A stretch of DNA of 64,000 nt, taken from assembly GCA_016710135.1 (NCBI GenBank), contig JADJLM010000006.1, positions 1-64,000 on the forward strand, given 5' to 3'. The notes under the pieces are model-generated. The model had not been told where the DNA came from, ran no database searches, and saw only the letters and a list, made by a program, of their open reading frames with translations. Origin of the DNA: Nitrosomonas sp. Its GTDB lineage: Bacteria > Pseudomonadota > Gammaproteobacteria > Burkholderiales > Nitrosomonadaceae. Positions 29,354-38,544 of the stretch are shown in pieces (within the stretch, counting starts at the first letter, position 1; each line of letters starts with the position of its first letter). Both the position numbers and the translations under genes were made by a program.

Positions 29354-30194
29354 GCGCTGGAAGCTCGCTGGTATTACCCATTGGAGCCGGAAAATGATTA
29401 GGAGCAAGAATGCCGTCAAACGGTAGCCGATTAAAATGCCAACCACTCTCTAATGGCAATTGTAAATCAGAATGCTCGGGCGCAAAAATGAAAGCCAACT
29501 CAACGGGTTCTCGCTGAGTGGCGATGATCGCTTCTTGCTCAAGTAATATCAGTAGCTCCGTTTCAACTGGTTTTAGCAATCGCTGATTGCGAATACTTTT
29601 CCAGCCGCTATTTGAAAATAACAATACACATAACCGACCGGCTTCAACGACAATGAACCAGAATCGTTGATGATTGATGGCACGACTCCACTGATCAAAA
29701 GCTGCTGTTAGGTAGGGTTCAATCTGCTTTAATTTTAGATGAAACCGTACCGCTAAGGCTTGAATTTGTTGAACCAATTCACGTTCTAGCGCGGCGCAAA
29801 TACCCCCTGATTTAGGGTCCCAATCGCTCATTGAAATATCCCAGCTATCGACACGGTCTCCGTAGATCTCCCGCATCTGAAATTGTGCATAAACAAAGAA
29901 TTCTTGGGCATCTTTGATACCTTGCTGGAACTGAATGACAGCATAGCGAACAAAGTGATTCGATAACGTAATCGAGAGCTCAGCTCCTTTTAAGCTGCGA
30001 ATACTATTTTCCTTTTCCAGCATCTGTGCTAATTGTTCAACGGTCGTTTTCCATAGCGCGGTATCCGTTGCTAATTCAAAATTGTTTGAAATTTTGGACT
30101 GAGGTTGTGTTTTTAGTCCCTTTGGTAATCTGACAAAATCAATTCTGCTTGGCGCAAAGAATACCTGAATTTGATCACGCCACAATTGTGACAC
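29340..30194 (-). CDS. PilM/GspL cytoplasmic-domain-like protein
   Basis: A 284-residue protein with no membrane segment. It begins MSQLWRDQIQVFFAPSRIDF and shows the strand pattern of the actin-like fold seen in PilM and the cytoplasmic half of GspL (GAELSITLSNHFVRYAVIQF; RFWFIVVEAGRLCVLLFSNS; WKSIRNQRLLKPVETELLIL). No clear nucleotide motif is visible. PilM binds the N-terminus of PilN in the cytoplasm; the PilN-like gene follows immediately. It overlaps the GspE gene by 20 bases. The family assignment is based on context and fold pattern rather than on strong motifs. Confidence 0.65.
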   Translation of the reverse strand: MSQLWRDQIQVFFAPSRIDFVRLPKGLKTQPQSKISNNFELATDTALWKTTVEQLAQMLEKENSIRSLKGAELSITLSNHFVRYAVIQFQQGIKDAQEFFVYAQFQMREIYGDRVDSWDISMSDWDPKSGGICAALERELVQQIQALAVRFHLKLKQIEPYLTAAFDQWSRAINHQRFWFIVVEAGRLCVLLFSNSGWKSIRNQRLLKPVETELLILLEQEAIIATQREPVELAFIFAPEHSDLQLPLESGWHFNRLPFDGILAPNHFPAPMGNTSELPAHAST

Positions 30195-31875
30195 GATTGG
30201 CCTCCTGTAAACTAGTTATCCCGACTTTAACTCGATCTAAGGCGGCTTCTCTTAGAAAGTGGGTTCCATTTTGCTTTGCAGCTTCTTTAATTCGACGAAT
30301 CGTTGCTTGTGAAATGATCAACTCGCGAATTTCATCATTCAATAGCAATATTTCAGCAATTGCATTTCTGCCTTTATAGCCGCTGCCGCGACATTGCCCA
30401 CACCCTTTACTACTCCTGAAATGATATTGCTCAGCTTGCTCCAATGAAATACCCGACTCAAGAATTATCTGATCACTGGGTCGCTCATCAACGATGCAGT
30501 GCATACAAAGCTGCCGCACCAGTCGTTGCGCAACAATACCGTTCAAAGCAGAAACAAAGCTATAAGGGTCAACGCCCATGTGTGCAAACCGACCAATCAC
30601 ATCAAACACATTATTAGCATGTACCGTGGTAAAAACAAGATGCCCGGTCAACGCAGCTTGTATCGCAATTTGGGCGGTCTCAGCATCTCGTATTTCACCT
30701 ACCATAATTTTATCAGGATCGTGCCTTAGTATAGAACGCAAGCCTCTAGCAAAGGTTAATCCTTTTTTTTCGTTAACCGGAATCTGTAATACGCCGGGCA
30801 GTTGGTACTCGATCGGATCTTCGATCGTAATGATTTTATCATCCCCTTGATTGACTTCAGAGATTGCGGCATAAAGCGAGGTAGTTTTTCCACTTCCCGT
30901 TGGTCCCGTGACCAACAGCATCCCGTAGGGTTCAGCACTTAACCGTCTTATGGTAGCGATAGAAGTTTGATCAAACCCGAGTTGATTCAGTGTTAAGCCT
31001 TCGACATGATCTGTGAGGGCTTGTCTATCAAGAATCCTGAGGACAGCATCCTCGCCAAAAATGCTAGGCATGATTGAAACACGAAAATCTATTTCACGTC
31101 CCTGAATGGAAACTTTAAAGCGCCCATCTTGTGGAACGCGACGTTCCGCAATATCCAGATCTGACATGACTTTGATGCGAGAAATCACTTGCTCAGCCAG
31201 GTCTGTTCCTTGCATTACACCGATCATGGTCAGAACACCATCGATTCGATATTTAATCGCCAATGCACCCGGTGCGGTTTCAAGATGAATATCACTGGCC
31301 TGAGATTTGTGTGCGTCATACAGTGTCGAATGAACAAGTCTAACAACATGACTGGTTCCTTCATGAATCGATTTTAACGATAAATTCTCGATACCGTCCT
31401 GCACAAAACTCTGTTGTTCTGCGGGTAAGACATTATCCATGGCACGCATACTTTTTTCCTGTTGCGCAAAAAAGGCGGCCAGATCTGCAGGGTGTACTAA
31501 GTACCATTCGGCCGGAACAGAGATATATTCCTCTACCCACGATCTTAGATGAGGTAAAAAGGGGTCACCAATTGCTAGCAGATATTTCCCATCGCGTTGG
31601 AATAAAACACATTGCTGTGTGGTAGCTTCAGCAAATGATAATTCCACATACACTGGTTGCAGCGTATGTAATTCTTCCATCTTCAGAACAGGTATATGAA
31701 GCAATCGCCCCAGTTCCAGCATCAAGTCATAGGGTGAAGAAAACCCACCTTCATCTTCGAGTACTTTTACAACAGTACTTTTTTGGATAATTGCTTGCTG
31801 ACGTGCTTGTGTTAGCTGTGCTAAATCAAGTAATGGTTTTGCTACCGGTTCAGAATGCATTGCGGATTCAATCAA
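30175..31875 (-). CDS. gspE: Type II secretion/type IV pilus assembly ATPase GspE
   Basis: GspE powers pseudopilus assembly. An N-terminal GspE_N domain (residues 30-130) is followed by the ATPase core: Walker A GPTGSGKTTSLYAA near 325, Asp box IITIEDPIEYQLPG, Walker B DPDKIMVGEIRDAETAQIA and His box TGHLVFTTVHAN. The zinc-binding tetra-Cys element CMHC...CGQC sits near 455-490, typical of GspE and PilB. The 566-residue frame is intact. It overlaps gspF by four bases (ATGA). Confidence 0.94.
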   Translation of the reverse strand: MIESAMHSEPVAKPLLDLAQLTQARQQAIIQKSTVVKVLEDEGGFSSPYDLMLELGRLLHIPVLKMEELHTLQPVYVELSFAEATTQQCVLFQRDGKYLLAIGDPFLPHLRSWVEEYISVPAEWYLVHPADLAAFFAQQEKSMRAMDNVLPAEQQSFVQDGIENLSLKSIHEGTSHVVRLVHSTLYDAHKSQASDIHLETAPGALAIKYRIDGVLTMIGVMQGTDLAEQVISRIKVMSDLDIAERRVPQDGRFKVSIQGREIDFRVSIMPSIFGEDAVLRILDRQALTDHVEGLTLNQLGFDQTSIATIRRLSAEPYGMLLVTGPTGSGKTTSLYAAISEVNQGDDKIITIEDPIEYQLPGVLQIPVNEKKGLTFARGLRSILRHDPDKIMVGEIRDAETAQIAIQAALTGHLVFTTVHANNVFDVIGRFAHMGVDPYSFVSALNGIVAQRLVRQLCMHCIVDERPSDQIILESGISLEQAEQYHFRSSKGCGQCRGSGYKGRNAIAEILLLNDEIRELIISQATIRRIKEAAKQNGTHFLREAALDRVKVGITSLQEANRVTIVA

Positions 31876-33056
31876 TTGATGCTACCCGCTAATTCAAAAA
31901 TAGGCATATACATTAAAATGATAATACCCCCGATCACCGTTCCAATAACTGCCATTAATATTGGTTCAATGAGTTTGGTTGCCCATTCGACCCATCGTGA
32001 AATTTCTTCATCGTGAAAATTTCCAATCCGTTCCATCATCTCACCCATGAGACCTGTCCGTTCACCAACACGCAGCATTCGATTTCCTACTGCAGTGGTT
32101 AGCTCGGCCATTTGCATTGCGCTCGAAATGGTTTTTCCTTCTCGAATAAAACTCGCCGCTGCACGAACACGAGGCCTGAAGTGTGCTTGCAATAAATCAC
32201 TTACCATTTCCAGTGCTTTGGTAATCGGTACACCGCCGCGTAATAGCATACCGAGTGTTTTAGAGAATCGGGCAAGTTGGTAAACCCGCATGCGTTCACC
32301 AATTGCGGGAATCCGCCATAATGTTTGCATCAGATAGGCACGGAATGCGGGTCTTGAAAAACCATAGGACATGAGTGATAAGCTAGCTATCGCAATACCA
32401 GCAAGCATCCAACCATTCTCATGAGCTAACCGCCCCCATTTGATCAACAATACCGAAAGCCATGGCAAATCGGCACCAATGTCTTCATAGATCGCACTAA
32501 ATTTAGGAACAACGAATAGCAACAAGAATAGCGCAACAAGCAACCCAACAACCAATAGTAAGACCGGGTAAATCGATGCGCCCACCAGCTTTTTACGAGC
32601 CAGATCCATTTGGCTCTGATAGGTGATGAAGCGTGTTAAAGCTTCAGGTAAATCTCCAGTTCGTTCACTCGCCTTCACGGTAGCTATATATAACGCCGGA
32701 AAAGCTTGAGGATGGGACTCTAGTGCATTTGAAAATGTTACTCCTTCATAGAGTCGATCAAGAATGTTTTCGATAACCTTCCTTATGCCAGCATCTTCCT
32801 CTTTTTCGATCAATGTCTCGATACTTTCCACTAAACTCAGTCCAGCAGTGAGTAGCGATAATAACTCATGGCTAAAATGCGTCAGGGGGAAGCGAATACG
32901 GGCTTTAGGTCGCCAATCGAGCCAATGGCGCTGCACACTTAAAACCAACCCTCCTTGTGTTAGGATTTGTTGGCGCGCATCCTCTTCGTTGATTGCTTCG
33001 AGCTCAAGCGATACCGTGCCCTGATTGGCAAGAATAGCCTTGACTGTGTAACGCAT
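31872..33056 (-). CDS. gspF: Type II secretion inner membrane protein GspF
   Basis: A 394-residue polytopic platform protein with two T2SSF domains (HFSHELLSLLTAGLSLVESIE; RFSKTLGMLLRGGVPITKALE) and three membrane segments (YPVLLLVVGLLVALFLLLFV; WMLAGIAIASLSLMSYGF; the C-terminal PILMAVIGTVIGGIIILMY). It interacts with the GspE ATPase and pseudopilins. The start is 12 bases after the gspG stop and the stop overlaps gspE. Confidence 0.93.
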   Translation of the reverse strand: MRYTVKAILANQGTVSLELEAINEEDARQQILTQGGLVLSVQRHWLDWRPKARIRFPLTHFSHELLSLLTAGLSLVESIETLIEKEEDAGIRKVIENILDRLYEGVTFSNALESHPQAFPALYIATVKASERTGDLPEALTRFITYQSQMDLARKKLVGASIYPVLLLVVGLLVALFLLLFVVPKFSAIYEDIGADLPWLSVLLIKWGRLAHENGWMLAGIAIASLSLMSYGFSRPAFRAYLMQTLWRIPAIGERMRVYQLARFSKTLGMLLRGGVPITKALEMVSDLLQAHFRPRVRAAASFIREGKTISSAMQMAELTTAVGNRMLRVGERTGLMGEMMERIGNFHDEEISRWVEWATKLIEPILMAVIGTVIGGIIILMYMPIFELAGSIN

Positions 33057-33068
33057 TAATTAAAACTA

Positions 33069-33503
33069 TCACCAATTTGCAATGTCAGCCGCATCTCCCG
33101 CTCCACCCGGTTGACCATCTTTTCCTAGGGAAAATAAATCAAATTCTGAACGATCACCTGGGTATTTATATTGATAAGGACGTCCCCAAGGATCAGGTGG
33201 TGGCGTTTTACTTAAATAAGGTCCTTGCCATTTCAATTCGTTACCTGGACGAGTAACTAACGCATTGAGCCCTTGTTCAGTCGTTGGATACTGCCCAATA
33301 TCTAAGCGATATTGATGCAGCGCTTTTTCCAGTGAATCAATTTGAGCCTGGGCCATCTTGACCTCAGATTTTCCCACTTGCGAAAAATACTTCGGCCCTA
33401 CATAAGCTGCCAGTAATCCAATAATTACCATTACAACCAAAAGCTCAAGTAAGGTAAACCCTTGTATTGCGCGTTTACCTAGATTTGTATAACAGCTTTT
33501 CAT
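33069..33503 (-). CDS. gspG: Major pseudopilin GspG
   Basis: A 144-residue pseudopilin starting MKSCYTNLGKRAIQG, with GFTLLELLVVMVIIGLLAAY after the leader (Glu5 present). The body KSEVKMAQAQIDSLEKALHQ and the C-terminal PDPWGRPYQYKYPG and FDLFSLGKDGQPGG match the calcium-binding region of GspG. I chose the ATG at 33503 because GAGG lies six bases upstream; an ATG two codons earlier directly abuts it. It is the first gene of the operon. Confidence 0.92.
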   Translation of the reverse strand: MKSCYTNLGKRAIQGFTLLELLVVMVIIGLLAAYVGPKYFSQVGKSEVKMAQAQIDSLEKALHQYRLDIGQYPTTEQGLNALVTRPGNELKWQGPYLSKTPPPDPWGRPYQYKYPGDRSEFDLFSLGKDGQPGGAGDAADIANW

Positions 33504-33979
33504 GCTCATCCTCGACTTATAAAACTTTTCTAACAACCCATAAATATTAGTAGGCAAGACTCATTACAAATTAAGCTACGCTAAATTTTTGACGACTTTT
33601 TACTCGGTCTTGACAATCTTTTTTTTACGATAACATATTAATCTCGCGAATTCCAACCGCTCAAATCAGCTAACTTGTGGGATTCATCATCATCACAACA
33701 CAAAATATCGGGGCGCGAGTCAGCGGTGTTCCATTTCCTTTTTAATTATAGCGTTGATATTAGACACTTTTATTAAGTGAATGATTGCTTGATCAGGGTG
33801 ATCGTTCAAAGATAACGTTAATCTGACTCTAGCCTTGGTGCGACAATATGTCACATTGATTGTTCTGACTATGACTGGTTATTATTAATTAACCTACACC
33901 ACAGCAGAAGCCCCCATTAGCCGTTTTTTAAATGGCTCAAAGGTAAATAACAGTCATAAATCAAAAACAAACAGTACGA
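33504..33979 (+). other. Long divergent intergenic region
   Basis: About 475 AT-rich bases between gspG (minus) and the type I-secreted protein (plus). It carries the palindrome at 33839-33855, repeated upstream of 36348. I see no RNA gene. The segment nearest the plus-strand start holds a GC-containing stretch (GCCCCCATTAGCCG, 33910 onward) with weak inverted repeats. Confidence 0.5.
33839..33855. promoter_or_regulatory. Palindromic operator, copy 1
   Basis: TGCGACAATATGTCACA, a near-perfect inverted repeat TGYGACA-N3-TGTCRCA, lies 125 bases before the ATG at 33980. A second copy with identical flanks (22 bases in total) is at 36224-36240. Confidence 0.6.
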
Positions 33980-36125
33980 ATGGTTAACCTACCAGATATC
34001 GATTTAACTTATAAGTTAGTAATTGGATTATTTAACGCGGCCCCAGGTAAGACAAATCTGGCAAGTTTGCTCACCCTCATTGACCAAGGATTATCAGTTT
34101 CTCAAGTTAGCGATGGTCTTGATTCGACATTACTATTTAACCAAAAAATCATTGGCGATTTATCTGAGGCTGATCAAGTTTCTTTGATTATGAGTCACTT
34201 TGGATTTGTTGCTGGCCAATCAACCGGTAATGAGAGAAAACAAGTCAGAGATTACCTTACTGGCCGCTTGAAATCAGGGGATAGCTGGGGACAGATTGTT
34301 TATGACGCAATTGCTTACTTGTCCGATAATCCAGATCCAATGTTTGCCAAAGCTGCTTTGTTGCTCAGCAACAAAGTGCTAGTTTCAAGCCTTTTTTCGC
34401 AATCTTATTCTGAAGATAGCTTAGAAGTGCTGCAAAGTGTTCTATCGGGTGTGTCTGCCGACAGTCCATTAGACCAGGTGTCAGCCGAGGCTTATCTGGC
34501 TGGAATCGGCAAACCAGTCGGTGCTGTTAACCTGACGGTAGCAAAAGATGTGCTCAGTAGTCATGTCATACTCGCTCCAAGGGGTTATACGCCTGCGGGA
34601 ACGGATCAAGTCAACACATTGAATGACGACGATGTGTTATCTGGAACCGCTTCCGAAGTTGATAAGCTAGTATTTGATTTTGTCAATGATGCGGATACCG
34701 GCGATCATAATATCGTGCCGCAGTTAAGTGGTATCGAAATTCTCGACATAAAGTTCTCGCTTGATGGCGCAGGAACGCTTGATTTACAGGATGCTGTCGG
34801 CGTTACTCATATCGATTTGCATCGCATCGATGATGGAGCCACTGCGATTATTGATAACATCACCGAAGCAACGACTAATCATTTGTCCATTAACCATTCA
34901 AACGCTGCCAATGCAGATATCGCGTTTACCTATCTCGATTCTGCACTCATTGGTACTGATGATATCGTAACGTTAACACTCAACAATGCACAAGCTGGCG
35001 TAGTTTCAAGTCAAGAGTCGACCGATGATGGTTCTTTGAATCAGGGTTTTGAAACGATTAACGTGATCTCTTCCGGAGATCAAGCCAATACGCTGATTAG
35101 TTTGACGACTGAGGATGCGCAACTACTCAACATCACGGGTAACCAGGATTTAACCATTCAAGCATTGAGTGGAACTAACCAACCTTCATTGGCGGGGCTT
35201 CAAAATATGAGTGGGTCGCTCACCAAAATCGATGCATCAACGTTCTCAGGAAACTTGAGAGTCAATATTAATGGGTTGTTGGATGCGGTCTTGGATGATT
35301 CTTCGGGTAAAGATGCGCCAGTTACAGTACTTGGTGGAATGGGGAATGATACGATTTGGTTGAGCAGTAAAAACAATGTCAATGATGAATTAAATGGAGG
35401 AACTGGGGTTAATACCTTGATTCTAGAGGGCGGTTCTGATCCAGTAACATTAACTGAGTTTGGCCCGGATAAGCTAAAAAATATTGTTAATTTTAGTACC
35501 TTAGCGAGTACTAATTTTTCCCTAGCGCCTGAGCTTTTAAAATTGCAGCTCGATGATCTTGTGCTCGATTCATTGGTAGACAGCGAACATATCAGTAGTA
35601 TCGAGGAACCCGAGACCTTCAACTTACGCATCAATGATTTTCAGGATATTGAAACGCCTCAAGCTGCGGTTGCCTTGCAGTTAGATGTTTCAGATTTAAC
35701 CCAGCAATCGGCTGTCAATGTGACGCTTGATGCAGGATCACTCCAATATCAACTCGAACACGATACGATTCAGTTATCACCGCATGGGAGCAGTATTACC
35801 ATCAATAACTTCCAGACGCTTTCAGACGGGGCAGCCATCGATATCTTTGGCGGGTCTGCCGCAGATCAAATCGTATTATCGCTTTCTGATTTTAAGCTGC
35901 TAGATTCGAGCGCTGGTAACAATATTGCGGTCACCGATTTTTTTGTTTGCATTTGATACCATCGATCCCACCTCAGATCCCTCTGCCGAAGCCATTATCT
36001 TTGATTCAACGACGGGCAATCTCTTTTATAACCCTGACCATGAAACCGAAGGCGGGCTAGTATTGATTGCTAGCTTGACCAATATCTCTGACTTGACCGA
36101 TCTCGATATTCTCATTCTTTCTTAA
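33980..36125 (+). CDS. S-layer/RTX-like protein with a type I secretion C-terminus (frame disrupted near end)
   Basis: About 715 acidic residues with no N-terminal signal peptide and almost no cysteine except in the shifted end. The N-terminal 190 residues are helical and recall the DUF4214/S-layer anchoring type (YKLVIGLFNAAPGKTNLASL). The central part is rich in Asp/Asn/Thr beta-strand repeats (GGMGNDTIWLSSKNNVNDEL is one RTX-like stretch). The C-terminus FDSTTGNLFYNPDHETEGG followed by an LTDLDILIL end is the type I secretion signal pattern seen in RTX proteins. That end is in a shifted frame; dropping one T from the seven-T run at 35939 gives VTDFLFAFDTIDPTSDPSAE. No ABC transporter or adaptor is in the window. 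It could form a surface layer or act as an adhesin. Confidence 0.78.
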
Positions 36126-36162
36126 GCAGAAAGTTTCCCCAAAATATATGTTTAATAAACAA

Positions 36163-36183
36163 CCCCGTGGTAAGACCACGGGG
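36163..36183. terminator. Strong hairpin after the type I-secreted protein
   Basis: CCCCGTGGT and ACCACGGGG are perfect reverse complements with a three-base AAG loop, 38 bases after the stop at 36125. No T-run follows on the plus strand (AATCGCAAATTAA), so termination is uncertain; the minus strand is followed by TTGTTTATT. It may instead protect an mRNA end. Confidence 0.45.
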
Positions 36184-36223
36184 AATCGCAAATTAATACT
36201 CATAATGGCTATATGCCTATGGG

Positions 36224-36240
36224 TGCGACAATATGTCACA
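36224..36240. promoter_or_regulatory. Palindromic operator, copy 2
   Basis: TGCGACAATATGTCACA again, identical to 33839-33855 including flanking bases, 108 bases before the ATG at 36348. The spacing to the start (about 108-125 bases) is similar for both genes, which suggests one shared regulator. Confidence 0.6.
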
Positions 36241-36347
36241 TTGTTTTCTAATAAATATTAGAAGATACTGACAGCGACTATCGATAGTTCATAAATAAGT
36301 AAAAAGTTTAGCCTTATCATAAATTTGAACTTTAAAGAGGAGCATCA

Positions 36348-37126
36348 ATGCAGAAAAATAGTTCATTAGAAAATATGAGTCGCGCACTTATCGCAATGGG
36401 ATTGATCGTTGCAGCAAGTCAAGTGTCAGCGCATACACGCTTACAAGTGCCACAAATCGCTGAAGGAACGCGAGTTTACAACAATGTTGTCGTTGGTCAC
36501 GGTTGTGAAGGGAAAGATGTCATTGCAACAACGGCAGTATTTCCTGACGGCGTTGACTCAACGGTGTTGGTCGATGGGAATCCTTATGAAGGACCAATTA
36601 GCGACTTTATCAATTGGGGTAATCTGATTCAGAAGGTGATGAGTAAAGATGTTTTTGCTAAAGAAGCAGAGAAATATGATCAATCAGGCAGTAATGTCGT
36701 GGGTTTTGGGTTAGAGATGGCGCACTGCCCGCAACCTATACAGGATTGTTTCCTTTCAAATCCGATGCAGCGGTGATTGAGTCTTCTTCTTGCGCAAAGA
36801 GCGTAAAAATTGTAGTAGCGATTGCAGATATTTGCAAAAACACCAATATCGGCGGCTTTGCTGACTTGACCGTTAATCTTTGGACCCCTGCAGTAGGTTC
36901 AAACTTCGACGGTCCGGGTTTGCATGGCTATAACTCACCAGCAACGCTAACCGTTAACCGTGATTTAGCGGCAAATCCGCTTGATGCATCGTGTGGAGAA
37001 GGTTCAACCGTTGAATTGATTCCATCGGCTGCACAGCTTGACCGTGACATGCCCATCAAGAACAAAGGTGGTGATGTTTGGTGCCAAAAACCTAATTCGC
37101 GAGTTAGTTTATTGTTTTTAACGTAA
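36348..37126 (+). CDS. Secreted protein with N-terminal His in the mature form, paralog A (frame disrupted)
   Basis: The signal peptide (about 28 residues, ALIAMGLIVAASQVSA) is followed by mature HTRLQVPQIAEGTRV. Next come VVVGHGCEGKDVIATTAVFP and the PDGVDSTVLVDG stretch. The frame breaks near 36713; one added A gives GLRDGALPATYTGLFPFKSD and continues ESSSCAKSVKIVVAIADICK, TVNLWTPAVGSNFDGPGLHG and DASCGEGSTVELIPSAAQLD. A further A in a five-A run near 37090 would end the protein at VWCQKT. It is a paralog of the protein at 38545. No database family is certain. The H-G-C plus P-x-G-V order and His start loosely recall the copper-binding YcnI/DUF1775 family; that is inference. Confidence 0.7.
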
Positions 37127-37189
37127 ACCCATCGTTTACGTAGCAGTTCAACCATAACGCACAAACGGGCAGTTACATTGTAGTTTGAT

Positions 37190-37789
37190 GTGATTGCTCG
37201 TTTTACAGGATGTTGTAAGGAGGACAGGATGCTATTTTCGAAGCGTAACAAAGCACAATGGATAGTTTTGATTCCCTGGTTTATCGCGGCCCAAATGAGC
37301 ACCGCTTCAGCTTCCGAGCAAAATTTAAGTAGAGAGACTAAAGCTCATGCTGCTTCGGCAGTCCGCGTTCATTGCGATGATAGCAGTGCTTATCAACGTG
37401 AACCGGATCCCGAGCTCACGGCGTCGATTAAATTCATGGCTGAATCCAATGATCAATCGGAGAGGTTGGTCGCGCTCGCGCAATTGTCTGAAAAACGCGC
37501 TGTTGATCCTGAAGTGGCTGATCAAATCTTACATATTGCACTATTAGATGAAGATCCGATCATTCGAGGTCAGGCAGTTTATGCAATTGGTCGGCGCGGG
37601 GGTATGGATGCCAGTATTGTCATCGATCAGGCACTCGCGGATGAGATTCCTTCTGTCAGATTGATGGCAGTCGATGCGCTAGTCGCAAGCGATGAGGAAA
37701 GTAATGCGCTACTCAGGAAGGCGTTGGAGGATGAAAATGCAGCAGTTAGAGAACTGGCGTCGACCAAGCTGGGATTAGTCGCTAGGTAA
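37190..37789 (+). CDS. Exported HEAT-repeat protein
   Basis: A 199-residue protein. A basic start and hydrophobic segment (KAQWIVLIPWFIAAQMSTASA) form a signal peptide. Residues 80-199 contain four HEAT/PBS-lyase-like repeats (RLVALAQLSEKRAVDPEV; PIIRGQAVYAIGRRGGMDAS; PSVRLMAVDALVASDEESNA; AAVRELASTKLGL). Such repeats mediate protein contacts. No enzymatic residues are seen. The start in the track at 37190 lies in a run without an obvious ribosome site; the ATG at 37229 (MLFSKRNKAQ) follows GGAGGACAGG and is the better choice. A hairpin with a T-run follows the stop. Confidence 0.75.
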   Translation: MIARFTGCCKEDRMLFSKRNKAQWIVLIPWFIAAQMSTASASEQNLSRETKAHAASAVRVHCDDSSAYQREPDPELTASIKFMAESNDQSERLVALAQLSEKRAVDPEVADQILHIALLDEDPIIRGQAVYAIGRRGGMDASIVIDQALADEIPSVRLMAVDALVASDEESNALLRKALEDENAAVRELASTKLGLVAR

Positions 37790-37814
37790 AACAAAAGAAA
37801 TAGTAGTAGATGGT

Positions 37815-37845
37815 ACATCATTGATGCAAGTTAATGATGTTTTTA
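37815..37845 (+). terminator. Rho-independent terminator
   Basis: ACATCATT and AATGATGT pair perfectly with a ten-base loop and are followed by TTTTA. It lies 26 bases after the HEAT-repeat stop. Confidence 0.55.
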
Positions 37846-37870
37846 TGGTGAAAATTTATAGGAGAGGACT

Positions 37871-38335
37871 GTGAAGTTTTTTAAAAATAAATTCGTGCTC
37901 ATTAGCAGCTTATTAGGCGTAGCATTTATATTTTCAGGCAATGTTGCTGCACATAATCAAGCCGGAAGCTTTACTACCGGTCTCGCAAATGCGGTTGATT
38001 TTTATCAAGTAACTTGTTCAAATGATGGTAACGGCGCACCTTCTTACCTTGAGTTTCAAGTAAAGGATACAACAGCTAACACGGCTAAGGTGCAGGTATT
38101 GGTCCAGAAAGGTACTTCTTGCGGTGTTAACGCATGCGCAGTTACAACGCTCGATACGATAGATACGGACGCGCTATATAGTCCGATATCTAAAGTAACG
38201 CAAGGTGCGGGTGTTTATAATTTATTTGTTAGTCACACGGGTACAGGCGCTGATGCCTATGATGTGTTGCTCCATTGTAAAACAGCAGGAAATGTTCATA
38301 CTGGAACTTCAGTTGTTTCAAGACAGCAAAAATAA
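37871..38335 (+). CDS. Small secreted protein with N-terminal His in the mature form
   Basis: A 154-residue protein with signal peptide MKFFKNKFVLISSLLGVAFI...GNVAA, predicted to be cleaved before HNQAGSFTTGLANAVDF. The mature part is mostly beta with four Cys residues (Cys of QVTCSNDG, two in TSCGVNACAV, one in LLHCKTAG) that could form two disulfides. The ribosome site AGGAGAGG precedes a start at 37871 (GTG). I do not recognise a family. It lies between the two His-start paralogs and a GC-rich hairpin follows. Confidence 0.75.
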   Translation: MKFFKNKFVLISSLLGVAFIFSGNVAAHNQAGSFTTGLANAVDFYQVTCSNDGNGAPSYLEFQVKDTTANTAKVQVLVQKGTSCGVNACAVTTLDTIDTDALYSPISKVTQGAGVYNLFVSHTGTGADAYDVLLHCKTAGNVHTGTSVVSRQQK

Positions 38336-38371
38336 TTAGCGTTAATTCAATTTATCACTCTTCCCCTCAGT

Positions 38372-38413
38372 CGCTGCACTGCAAACTAGTAGTTGTAGGG
38401 CGCAGTTGCAGCG
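38372..38413 (+). terminator. Hairpin downstream of the small secreted protein
   Basis: CGCTGCA-CTGC pairs with GCAG-T-TGCAGCG across a 19-base loop, with a one-base bulge. T-rich sequence (ATTTTTGTTTTTTT) begins about 14 bases later, so it is an imperfect terminator candidate. Confidence 0.4.
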
Positions 38414-38544
38414 AATTCGAGCGCTCATTTTTGTTTTTTTACAAAGGGCGCTAAGTGGTTTTCAAATAAATTTTGTATCTTATTTTTATACAATGCCTAC
38501 ATTGTTGGAGTAAATAAGATTTAATTTCTATGGTGGATTAAGAA

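Noticed and set aside
33837..36243. CRISPR-like or IS repeat for the 22-base pair
   Set aside because: Only two copies exist, 2.4 kb apart, each palindromic and before a gene start; an operator fits better.
37190..37228. Earlier in-frame start of the HEAT-repeat protein
   Set aside because: It lacks a ribosome site, while the ATG at 37229 follows a good one and begins a normal signal peptide.
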